5,386 nucleotides of DNA, from contig JAOTWT010000250.1 of the NCBI GenBank assembly GCA_029862725.1, forward strand, positions 1 through 5,386. Reading direction: 5' to 3'. A program made the position numbers and the translations under genes. Below are positions 1 through 5,386 of the stretch, one piece after another (position 1 is the first letter of the stretch; the number at the start of each line of letters is the position of its first letter). The DNA is from Acidobacteriota bacterium. GTDB lineage: Bacteria > Acidobacteriota > Blastocatellia > Pyrinomonadales > Pyrinomonadaceae. The notes beneath the pieces are model-generated. The model was not told where the DNA came from and searched no databases. It saw nothing but the letters and a program-made list of their open reading frames with translations.

Positions 1-538
1 TCGCGCCGCCCAACTCTATCGGGTGTTCACGCAAATGCTGCCTGGCCACTCTCAGAACAGTCTCGGAAAAGGTCGCGGCAGGAGCAACCGATGCAAACGC
101 ACGGTTCATCGGCGCGACTAGCTCCTCCCATGTCGATTTGTTGACCTTGCCCGTTACCGTAATACCTCTTGCTTCCTGAAAGAGCTTTAGCGCACGTTTC
201 GTCGCAGGACCGAAATCTTCATCAATACCCGTCTTAAACCCGTGAATCGAGACCCATTCCTGGACCTGACGCGCTTTTCTACCTTTTGTTCCTTCCTTGA
301 TCTCGCCCGGGAACTCGAACTCCTTTCGAACCGAGGCCGGATAATTCAGTTGCGCATCGAGGTTCGGTTCAAAATGCTCGACCGGATCCTCGAGCGTCGC
401 AAGATAACGTTTGTAAGCAGCCTTCGTCTTGGCTGCCGGCACACCCAGCAAGCTGCCGTCATAAAGACCGAAGCTCTTAAGCCCGGCTTGCACCAGGCGG
501 GCATCCGCCTTGTCGAGTTTGGTTAGATTTAGAGGCAT
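1..538 (-). CDS. Peptidoglycan-binding protein, probable CHAP-type cell-wall hydrolase (C-terminus cut by window edge)
   Basis: The reading frame runs on the minus strand from ATG at 538 to the left edge, giving 179 residues with no stop. Residues about 85-145 form a PG_binding_1-like domain: a helix with RQVQEWV, then the GFKTGIDEDFGPATKRALKLF signature and the GITVTGKVNKSTWEEL ending. Residues about 12-46 look like a second, degenerate copy (LVQAGLKSFGLYDG, then AAKTKAAYKRYL). The last visible residues, HLREHPIELGG, resemble the entry of a CHAP-type amidase/peptidase domain as I remember it from peptidoglycan-binding proteins; this is inference, because the catalytic Cys and His lie outside the window. 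There is no N-terminal signal peptide, so the protein may be cytoplasmic until released, as phage endolysins are, or exported another way. The start is set by AGGAG seven bases upstream. The peptidoglycan-binding call is firm and the hydrolase call is moderate. Confidence 0.85.
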   Translation of the reverse strand, partial: MPLNLTKLDKADARLVQAGLKSFGLYDGSLLGVPAAKTKAAYKRYLATLEDPVEHFEPNLDAQLNYPASVRKEFEFPGEIKEGTKGRKARQVQEWVSIHGFKTGIDEDFGPATKRALKLFQEARGITVTGKVNKSTWEELVAPMNRAFASVAPAATFSETVLRVARQHLREHPIELGGA

Positions 539-545
539 GATTCTT

Positions 546-550
546 CTCCT
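546..550 (-). promoter_or_regulatory. Strong ribosome binding site of the peptidoglycan-binding gene
   Basis: The minus strand reads AGGAG followed by AAGAATC and then ATG at 538. The core Shine-Dalgarno sequence is seven bases from the start codon, which is close to ideal and fixes this start. The other starts visible in the window have weaker or no such sequence. Confidence 0.8.
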
Positions 551-621
551 GTGTGGAAACAGTTAAGCGCAATTCTGCGCGGGGAGATCGACGATAACTC
601 ATTCGTTGATTAGGAACCCAA

Positions 622-630
622 ATCATATCA
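622..630 (-). promoter_or_regulatory. Possible extended -10 promoter for the peptidoglycan-binding gene
   Basis: On the minus strand TGATATGAT matches the extended -10 pattern TGnTATAAT with one mismatch. A weak -35-like TTGCAT lies at 652-647, but the 19-base spacing is long, so the extended -10 would carry most of the recognition. An A-run at 653-658 sits just upstream. A start near 615 would give a leader of about 75 bases ahead of the ATG at 538. This is judged by eye only. Confidence 0.3.
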
Positions 631-765
631 CCAGAAGAAGGTATCTATGCAATTTTTTCCATTTCGATCTTTCGGCGTTTACTTGTTTATGCCGAGTTGC
701 TGATTCGGTACACATCTACGGTCACGCAGAATTCGCTGGCTTTTAACTAGTCCGGAATCTCAGTA

Positions 766-782
766 GTCGTCTGACGCGACGA
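766..782. repeat. Short hairpin sharing 12 bases with the 3.2-3.5 kb repeat block
   Basis: TCGTC at 767-771 and GACGA at 778-782 form a 5-bp stem around TGACGC. The 12 bases at 771-782 (CTGACGCGACGA) are identical to 3240-3251 and 3493-3504 inside the two large repeats. It lies just behind the stop codon of the acetyltransferase gene, in the otherwise empty 539-800 gap. It may be a remnant of the same repeat family. It has no T-run on the side needed to act as a minus-strand intrinsic terminator. Confidence 0.4.
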
Positions 783-800
783 AAATGCACCCAATCAGCT

Positions 801-1355
801 TCACGTTGCTTTTTCTGTGGTTGTAGCCCAATGGTATGCCGAAACGGTATAAACCAATGTATCCCAAGTCCGTCCCTTGAACGTCTTGTTTTCACGAATC
901 CGCTCTTTTTCTTTCATTCCGAGTTTCTCAAGAACCCGCGCTGATCCGATATTTTCCGCAATACAGGATGCCGATATTCTTGTGACCCCGAACGTCTTAA
1001 ACCCCAGTTTGACCATCTCGGCGGTGGCTTCCGTTGCGTAGCCACAGCCCCAGAATTCGGGATCGAGCTCAAATCCGATCTCCGCTTCCACTGCCTCTGC
1101 GAACTCTTTTCGGATGCCGCAATTGCCAATCAATGCGCCGGATTGTTTAAGTTCAATCGCGAATTGATATTTTATGCGCGGGATTTCAATTTGCTGGTCG
1201 AGGAATACTCGCACAAAAGCCTGCACCTCGTCGGGCTTCCGTTCGGTCCATTCGTAATAACGCAGATAGAGAGGATTACTTTGGTAGGAAAGCACCGCCT
1301 GCCAGTCATCTTCGCGAAACTCCCGCAAGATGAGTCGTTTTGTTCTCAATTCCAC
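801..1355 (-). CDS. GNAT family N-acetyltransferase, RimJ/RimL type
   Basis: This 184-residue protein transfers an acetyl group from acetyl-CoA to an amine; the substrate cannot be read from the sequence. It has the usual size and pattern of the Acetyltransf_3/RimJ-RimL group. The start MELRTKRLILREFREDD is the family's typical first strand and helix. AEIGFELDPEFWGCGYATEA (91-110) is the acetyl-CoA pyrophosphate-binding region, with WGCGYATEA in the position of the classic Q/RxxGxG/A motif. ENIGSARVLEKLGM (134-147) is the C-terminal N-S-x-x-x-L-E-K-L-G-F motif. The start is GTG: an in-frame TAG at 1385-1383 lies nine codons upstream, and GGGAG ten bases before the GTG can serve as a ribosome binding site. 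There is no signal peptide, so it is cytoplasmic. It might modify ribosomal proteins, peptides or small molecules; similar proteins are often annotated as resistance or self-protection enzymes, without support here. It is divergent from the next gene. Confidence 0.93.
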   Translation of the reverse strand: MELRTKRLILREFREDDWQAVLSYQSNPLYLRYYEWTERKPDEVQAFVRVFLDQQIEIPRIKYQFAIELKQSGALIGNCGIRKEFAEAVEAEIGFELDPEFWGCGYATEATAEMVKLGFKTFGVTRISASCIAENIGSARVLEKLGMKEKERIRENKTFKGRTWDTLVYTVSAYHWATTTEKAT

Positions 1356-1426
1356 CTTCGATTGACTCCCAGTACAACGGCGCTACATAAATTAGAGAGA
1401 AGATCCGGATTAAGTCTACAATGAGG

Positions 1427-1454
1427 ACTATACCGGTCTCATTGCATAAGTCGA
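1427..1454 (-). promoter_or_regulatory. Candidate promoter for the acetyltransferase gene
   Basis: On the minus strand TCGACT (1454-1449) and TATAGT (1432-1427) are spaced by 16 bases. The -10 matches the consensus at five of six positions and the -35 at four. Transcription would begin near 1420, giving a leader of about 65 bases to the GTG at 1355. This is judged by eye only. Confidence 0.35.
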
Positions 1455-1512
1455 TCCACCGTTCGCGCAGATCTTGGTGGCACTGCGACGCAGGGAAACA
1501 TTCGGCTGATAA

Positions 1513-1540
1513 TTGACTCGCGCTTCCATTCAGTTATTCT
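1513..1540 (+). promoter_or_regulatory. Candidate promoter for the metallophosphatase gene
   Basis: TTGACT at 1513-1518 matches the -35 consensus at five of six bases. TATTCT at 1535-1540 follows after 16 bases and matches the -10 at four of six. A second AT-rich -10-like element, TATAAA, lies at 1542-1547, but it is too far from this -35. The leader to the ATG at 1573 would be about 25-30 bases. No good Shine-Dalgarno sequence precedes that ATG (AAAGATTAACCC), so translation may start on a weak site. Confidence 0.4.
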
Positions 1541-1572
1541 TTATAAATAAAAACGGTACAAAAGATTAACCC

Positions 1573-3087
1573 ATGAAAAAACTCATCTCAATTGCCCTAA
1601 TCTTCGTCTTTTCCACACTTGCGGCCGGCCAATCGAACCCTGATGCGCCGATTACGGTGACGTTCTTACACGTCAACGACGTTTACCAGTTCATGCCCGT
1701 CGAGGGCGGCAAAAAGGGCGGGCTCGCCCGGCTTCAAACTCTTCGTAAACAGGTGCTTGCCGAAAACCCGAATGTGATCTTTACACTCGGAGGCGACACG
1801 CTTTCGCCATCAGTCGAGACCCGTACCTACAAAGGCGCGCAGATGATCGACGCCTGGAACGCGATCGGTCTCGATTACTCGGTTTTTGGCAACCATGAGT
1901 TCGATCTTAAGACTCCAGAGATCCTCGAACGGATAAAGGAATCCAAATTTCAATGGCTCGGCGCAAACATCTACGATACGAAAGCCGGCAAGAACTTCGC
2001 CGACACGCCGGACTTCGTTATCCGCGAGTTCGAAGGCGTGAAGATCGGAATCGTCGGCGTGATCTTGCCTGAGGCGAAGGAAACCTCGTCCATGGACGAT
2101 TCATTGACAGTAATTGATTATTGTCTCGTTGCGAACCTAATTGTGAGCCGTCTGCGCATGGTCGAAAAGGTCGACGCTGTCGTCGGTTTGACCCATCTCT
2201 TTATGGCGCAGGACAAAAAGCTCGCCGGCTGCGCCGATTTCGATCTCATCCTGGGGGGCCACGAACACACACTGCTCCAGTCATCCGCCAACGGTACGCC
2301 GATTTTCAAGATGACCGCCGACGCGCGGGAGATGGGCAAGTTCAATCTGAATTTCGACCGTAAGACAAAGCGTTTGTTGGGCATGGACTGGGTGATCATC
2401 CCGGTCACCGAGGAGATTCCCGATGCGCCTGAGTTCAGTGCGGTGGTCGATAAATATAAGGACCTTCTGGAAGAGCTCGCAGTAAAGGTCGGTGAAACAG
2501 CGGTAACCCTCGACGCGCTTTCGCTTTCGAACCGTCAAAAGGAAACAAACATCGGGAACTTTATCGCGGACAGCTACCGGAGCGCCGCGGAAGCCGATAT
2601 CGGATTTGTGAACGGCGGTTCGATCCGCGCCGATCTGATATACAACCCGGGCGTGCTGACAAAACGAGATGTGATCTCGATCCTCCCGTTCAACAACCCT
2701 ATCGTCAAAATCGAAATCACGGGTGCTGTGTTGCGCGAGGTTTTGGAACACGGGGTCGCGCGCTCGGCGGAAGACAACGAACCCGGGCGATTTCCCCAGG
2801 TGTCGGGAATGTCGTTTAAGTTCGACGCGTCCAGGCCAGCCGGTAGCCGTGTTACGGAGATTTTGGTCGGCGGCAACCCCGTCGATAAATCGAATTCGTA
2901 CACGCTAGCGACAAGCGATTTTCTGGTGACGCGCGGCGGCGACGGCTACACGATGTTTGCCAAGGGCAAGGTCCTGATCGACGCGTCAAAAGCGAAGAAG
3001 GATTCGGAGGTATTCGAGGCCGCGATCCGCTCCGCTCCGAAAGGCATCGCGCCAAAAGTTGAAGGGAGAATTGTCAGGGAAAATTAG
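1573..3087 (+). CDS. Exported bifunctional metallophosphatase / 5'-nucleotidase (UshA/NT5E family)
   Basis: This 504-residue protein has the two domains of the 5'-nucleotidase family, which hydrolyse nucleotides, sugar nucleotides or related phosphoesters outside the cytoplasm. Residues 1-20 are a signal peptide (MKK, a hydrophobic stretch, then AAGQ), so it is probably periplasmic. The metallophosphatase domain spans about 27-275: ND at 35-36, GGD at 73-75, GNHEFD at 106-111, TH at 207-208 and GGHEH at 228-232. By analogy with E. coli UshA the metal ligands are Asp36, Asp75, Asn107, His208, His230 and His232. The usual DxH histidine is Tyr38 (NDVY). The C-terminal 5_nucleotid_C domain spans about 305-470, with NIGNFIADSYR (326-336), FVNGGSIR (345-352), LPFNNP (371-376) and TRGGDGY (453-459), which cover the substrate-binding loops. 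Length and domain order are normal for the family. A short AT-richer patch near 2098-2150 lies between motifs and does not break the frame. Exact substrate is unknown. Confidence 0.95.
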   Translation: MKKLISIALIFVFSTLAAGQSNPDAPITVTFLHVNDVYQFMPVEGGKKGGLARLQTLRKQVLAENPNVIFTLGGDTLSPSVETRTYKGAQMIDAWNAIGLDYSVFGNHEFDLKTPEILERIKESKFQWLGANIYDTKAGKNFADTPDFVIREFEGVKIGIVGVILPEAKETSSMDDSLTVIDYCLVANLIVSRLRMVEKVDAVVGLTHLFMAQDKKLAGCADFDLILGGHEHTLLQSSANGTPIFKMTADAREMGKFNLNFDRKTKRLLGMDWVIIPVTEEIPDAPEFSAVVDKYKDLLEELAVKVGETAVTLDALSLSNRQKETNIGNFIADSYRSAAEADIGFVNGGSIRADLIYNPGVLTKRDVISILPFNNPIVKIEITGAVLREVLEHGVARSAEDNEPGRFPQVSGMSFKFDASRPAGSRVTEILVGGNPVDKSNSYTLATSDFLVTRGGDGYTMFAKGKVLIDASKAKKDSEVFEAAIRSAPKGIAPKVEGRIVREN

Positions 3088-3104
3088 TTGGATTGACGAG
3101 TCGT

Positions 3105-3293
3105 CCTTAACAGTCGCGTAGCGACCGAAAGTCCGCTAGCCGTGGCCTTCAAGGCCGCGGTGTGAAAACGAAACGGTTGGAAGCCGCGTCAGCGGCATAA
3201 GAATTGAAAATCGACATACCGTGGACATTTCCGTCGCCGCTGACGCGACGATTGCCTTTCTTGAACCGCCGATCCGTGGCCTGAAGGCCACGG
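3105..3293. repeat. Composite extragenic repeat, copy A
   Basis: This is the longer of two directly repeated units, each a string of hairpins. In order it has GTCGC-GTA-GCGAC (3113-3125); a CCGTGGCCTT/AAGGCCGCGG palindrome (3140-3160); GCCGC-GTCA-GCGGC (3183-3196), which copy B lacks; CGTCGC-loop-GCGACG (3232-3250); and a perfect CCGTGGCC/GGCCACGG palindrome (3274-3293). Its 41-base head (3111-3151) is identical to copy B, and the 62-base tail (3232-3293) differs at two positions. It begins 18 bases after the metallophosphatase stop codon. Layout and GC-rich palindromes resemble BIME/REP elements or a small non-autonomous transposable element. No protein is encoded. Confidence 0.85.
3274..3293. 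repeat. Perfect 20-base palindromic hairpin closing copy A
   Basis: CCGTGGCC and GGCCACGG pair perfectly around TGAA. It is the exact reverse complement of the palindrome at 3428-3447, which has TTCA in the loop, and the match extends three further bases outward (3294-3296 against 3425-3427). The two outer palindromes of a unit therefore lie in opposite orientation. Confidence 0.85.
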
Positions 3294-3304
3294 CTATTAG
3301 ACTT

Positions 3305-3321
3305 CCGCCCCTACGGGACGG
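3305..3321. repeat. Separate 7-bp hairpin between the two repeat copies
   Basis: CCGCCCC (3305-3311) and GGGACGG (3315-3321) enclose TAC. On the plus strand there is one C-A mismatch. On the minus strand the same position becomes a U-G wobble, giving a fully paired 7-bp stem, so it would fold better in minus-strand RNA. It lies in the roughly 100-base stretch between copies A and B, which otherwise shows nothing recognisable. Confidence 0.6.
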
Positions 3322-3392
3322 TAAGCGAATGATCTCGCGCGGGTTACGCGTATCAACACGGAAACGACGCCGATCTGATATTTGATGAAGTA

Positions 3393-3546
3393 CCTTACCA
3401 GTCGCGTAGCGACCGAAAGTCCGCTAGCCGTGGCCTTCAGGCCACGGTGTGAGAATCGAACATCGACATACCTTGGACATTTCGCGTCGCCGCTGACGCG
3501 ACGATTGCCTCTCTTGAACCGCCGATCCGTGGCCTGAAGGCCGCGG
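3393..3546. repeat. Composite extragenic repeat, copy B
   Basis: This is the second, shorter copy, starting 288 bases after copy A in the same orientation. It keeps the GTCGC-GTA-GCGAC hairpin (3401-3413), a perfect CCGTGGCC-TTCA-GGCCACGG palindrome (3428-3447), the CGTCGC/GCGACG hairpin (3485-3503) and a closing CCGTGGCC/GGCCGCGG palindrome with one mismatch (3527-3546). Between TGTG (3448) and TCGAC (3467) it has 20 bases where copy A has 55, so it lacks the GCCGC/GCGGC hairpin. It lies in the gap between two convergent genes. Confidence 0.85.
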
Positions 3547-3563
3547 AATAGATAAGAAACGTC

Positions 3564-3616
3564 GCATTTGTCGCGTAGGAACGAAAGAAAACGTTTGCTA
3601 CGCCAAGCGCAAATGC
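3564..3616 (-). terminator. Long imperfect stem-loop directly after the esterase stop codon, possible terminator
   Basis: On the minus strand, immediately after the TGA at 3619-3617, GCATTTG (3616-3610) pairs with CAAATGC (3570-3564). Inside that, GCGTAG (3603-3598) pairs with CTACGC (3578-3573), and AACG (3595-3592) pairs with CGTT (3583-3580) around an 8-base loop. That makes 17 pairs interrupted by small internal loops. The RNA then continues with a T-rich but interrupted GACGTTTCTTATCTATT, so this could be a weak intrinsic terminator or a stabilising 3' end. Part of it (3571-3587, TCGCGTAGGAACGAAAG) also resembles the head of the composite repeat (TCGCGTAGCGACCGAAAG), so it could be a decayed third copy. 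Confidence 0.45.
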
Positions 3617-5386
3617 TCACCAATACTTCTCCCCTTCAGTCAGTCCCTTCCAGTCATCCGTCCTGAACGGTACCGCGGGAAATCCATCGGCGTTATAAAG
3701 ATTGGCATCGATTGGGGCATCGGACCACGCGTATCTGACCGTTTTCGGATCCTTCACATTCGGACTCCATACCACAACGCGGCCGCCTTCGATGCGTGCG
3801 TGTGCGTCATAAAAGACCTTGTCCGCGCCGGCAATCTCAAAGCCCAACAGAGTGCCTTTTGACACCAGCCCGCTTTCCGCGAACTTGAAACTCACGACGG
3901 CCTGGCCCCCCTCAAACCGCACCGATTCGAACATCGGACCGCTGCAGGGCACTTCAAAACCGTAGGTCTTTTTCAAAGCGTTCGCCGCCAGGCGCCTCCC
4001 AACTTCCTTTTTGTTTGTCGGGTGGACGTCGACCGGGTTTCCGATGTCGGTCGTGACGGCCATCCCGGTTTTTGGAAGCGCCAACGCCAACGTCTGCGCC
4101 TCGCGAAGTTCAGCCCAGCCGCTCCCCTCGTTGCTGCTCTGGTTTTTGCCGAAGCTGGAAAGCTGCACGTAAAAGAAGTAGAAATCATCGTCCCAACGGC
4201 CGCGCCAGTCGTTTATCAATGCCGGAAACGTCTTGCGATATTGATAAGAGCGACCCGCGTTTGATTCCCCCTGGTACCAGAGAACACCACGGAAGGAATA
4301 CGGAACCAGGGGCGCAATCATACCGTTGTAAAGCCCGGTGCCGATGTTGTTGCTTAAATGCGCATAAGAATGCGGTTCGGCGAACGACGGCATCATGTGC
4401 CATTTTTCATTTGCCAACCGGATCTTCTCATCCCCAAGCGAGACAAAAACATCATCTGCTGAACCCATAAACCCGAGCCCGAACCATTCGGGTTCGATGG
4501 TCTTTTCCATTTTGAGAACCAGTGTATTTTCGCCTTCTATCCATGCGTCCCTTGGGAGTATAATCTCGCGTCGGCCCCTCATAATCCCGGCGAAATGCTG
4601 TTTGCCGTTTATATAAACCTCGTTGTAACTAAAGCTCTCGGCGAGGCCGAGAACCGTTGACCTTCCAACAAAGGATTCCGGCACAACAACTTTTCTCGCC
4701 AAATACCCGTTTCCTCGCCAGGCCCAGATTCCCTGCCAGTCCCATTGCCACATCGGGCTGCCCCTGTGCCAACCCGAGAAATCATAACCCGGTTTCAGAT
4801 ACTCTTTTTCAGCCTCGAGGGTCGGATTCCTGTCCGGATCCCCAAGTGTCTTTTTCTTGATCTTCCGTTCGAGCATCGCATCGGCGCCTTCCCAGTTTGT
4901 TGGAAGTTTCCGCACATATTCCGCGAGTTCCGGAATTGCCAGCATTCCCTCCCTGCTGATCCAGGGCTCGATCTCCGAACCGCCCCACGATGAATGTACG
5001 AGACCGATCGGGACATTCAGTTTCTCGTGGATCTCCCGTGCGAAGAAAAACCCGACGGCGGTGAAATCGCCGACCGTATCCTTAGAACTGATTTTCCAGT
5101 CTCCCGATTCGAGATCTCTCAAGGGCACGATCCCGACCCTTTTTGCGACCTGAAAATGCCGGATCCCGTAGAATTCGGCATTGTTTTTTTCAAGCTCAAA
5201 ATTGTCCGCCTGTTTTACCGGCCATTCCATATTCGACTGCCCTGAACAAAGCCAGACATCGCCGAAAAGAATGTCCTTCACACTTAGTCTTTCAGTGCCG
5301 CCTGAAACTTCGAGCGTGTGCGGTCCACCGGCCACCTGCGGCTCAATCCTTACCATCCATTTCCCGTTCGCATCCGCGGTCGCGGC
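3617..5386 (-). CDS. Sialate O-acetylesterase-family SGNH esterase (N-terminus beyond window edge)
   Basis: The frame runs from the right edge to TGA at 3619-3617, giving 589 visible residues (numbered here from the edge). It belongs to the sialate O-acetylesterase/SASA group of SGNH hydrolases, which remove O-acetyl groups from sialic acids or other acetylated sugars. VWLCSGQSNMEW (44-55) carries the catalytic Ser51 (codon 5236-5234). SSWGGSEIEPW (132-142) supplies the oxyanion glycine. WYQGESN (370-376) is the block III motif with Asn. DVHP (453-456) holds the catalytic Asp453 and His455 (codons 4030-4028 and 4024-4022). A beta-rich insert at about 227-300 (GYLARKVVVPE onward) matches the carbohydrate-binding-like domain these enzymes often carry. 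The ATG at 5356 is not the real start: the frame stays open upstream and encodes ADANGKW, which fits the N-terminal beta domain of the family. Probably exported; the signal peptide would be off-window. Glycan specificity cannot be told. Confidence 0.93.
   Translation of the reverse strand, partial: AATADANGKWMVRIEPQVAGGPHTLEVSGGTERLSVKDILFGDVWLCSGQSNMEWPVKQADNFELEKNNAEFYGIRHFQVAKRVGIVPLRDLESGDWKISSKDTVGDFTAVGFFFAREIHEKLNVPIGLVHSSWGGSEIEPWISREGMLAIPELAEYVRKLPTNWEGADAMLERKIKKKTLGDPDRNPTLEAEKEYLKPGYDFSGWHRGSPMWQWDWQGIWAWRGNGYLARKVVVPESFVGRSTVLGLAESFSYNEVYINGKQHFAGIMRGRREIILPRDAWIEGENTLVLKMEKTIEPEWFGLGFMGSADDVFVSLGDEKIRLANEKWHMMPSFAEPHSYAHLSNNIGTGLYNGMIAPLVPYSFRGVLWYQGESNAGRSYQYRKTFPALINDWRGRWDDDFYFFYVQLSSFGKNQSSNEGSGWAELREAQTLALALPKTGMAVTTDIGNPVDVHPTNKKEVGRRLAANALKKTYGFEVPCSGPMFESVRFEGGQAVVSFKFAESGLVSKGTLLGFEIAGADKVFYDAHARIEGGRVVVWSPNVKDPKTVRYAWSDAPIDANLYNADGFPAVPFRTDDWKGLTEGEKYW

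Noticed and set aside
242..526. An open frame on the plus strand.
   Set aside because: It is antisense to the peptidoglycan-binding gene, whose minus-strand frame shows clear domain motifs and a strong ribosome binding site.
1143..1424. An open frame on the plus strand over the 5' part of the acetyltransferase gene.
   Set aside because: It is a shadow of the GNAT coding sequence and shows no recognisable motif.
2098..2150. A local AT-richer patch inside the metallophosphatase, suspected of being an insertion or frameshift.
   Set aside because: The frame continues straight into the expected GLTHL and GGHEH motifs, and the protein has a normal length and motif order.
3140..3160. The first repeat palindrome as an intrinsic terminator for the metallophosphatase gene.
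   Set aside because: No T-run follows it on the plus strand. It may still pause polymerase or protect the mRNA end, but the sequence does not show a standard terminator.
3105..3546. A CRISPR array.
   Set aside because: There are only two units. They are long, made of hairpins, and not separated by equal-length unique spacers, and no cas gene is present.
3297..3623. An open frame of 108 codons on the minus strand across the repeat block.
   Set aside because: It is translated repeat: peptide pieces such as RGLQATD and HRGLKATASG come from the palindromes. It overlaps the end of the esterase gene and has no family resemblance or credible start.
5354..5356. The ATG at 5356 as the start of the esterase.
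   Set aside because: The frame stays open to the window edge and the upstream codons encode residues fitting the family's N-terminal domain, so this Met is internal.
1..5386. The window length equals that of the phiX174 genome.
   Set aside because: The content is unrelated: chromosomal enzyme genes and extragenic repeats, with none of the phage's genes. The match in length is coincidence or a choice of window.

Overview
This is a stretch of bacterial chromosome with a mixed, slightly GC-rich composition. It carries four protein genes, two of them cut by the window edges, and one conspicuous extragenic repeat block. The lineage cannot be fixed from the sequence alone. The set of an exported 5'-nucleotidase-family phosphatase with an NDVY motif, a sialate O-acetylesterase-type SGNH hydrolase and GTGGCC/GGCCAC-type extragenic palindromes reminds me of Acidobacteriota (Blastocatellia-like) or Planctomycetota/Verrucomicrobiota genomes. 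I hold that only as a weak inference.

Layout: (1) 1-538, minus strand: the N-terminal part of a peptidoglycan-binding protein with two binding-repeat-like segments, entering what looks like a CHAP-type amidase/peptidase region at the window edge. It has a strong AGGAG ribosome binding site and a possible extended -10 promoter. (2) 539-800: non-coding, holding that promoter and a short hairpin that shares 12 bases with the repeat block further on. (3) 801-1355, minus strand: a complete GNAT N-acetyltransferase of the RimJ/RimL type, starting at GTG. (4) 1356-1572: a divergent intergenic region with candidate promoters in both directions. (5) 1573-3087, plus strand: a complete, exported two-domain metallophosphatase/5'-nucleotidase. 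(6) 3088-3616: a non-coding gap between convergent genes. It holds two copies (about 190 and 154 bp) of a composite, hairpin-rich repeat, a separate 7-bp hairpin between them, and a long imperfect stem-loop directly behind the stop codon of the last gene. (7) 3617-5386, minus strand: a sialate O-acetylesterase-family SGNH esterase, complete at its C-terminus and running off the right edge.

No operon is visible. Neighbouring genes are separated by 217 bp or more and each complete gene has its own upstream region. The two large enzymes fit extracytoplasmic scavenging: nucleotide or sugar-nucleotide dephosphorylation, and removal of O-acetyl groups from sialic acids or other glycans. The genes are not evidently linked in one pathway. 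The least ordinary part is the repeat block at 3105-3546, which looks like a BIME/REP-type or small non-autonomous element. I see no clear evidence for a wholly new gene system here.
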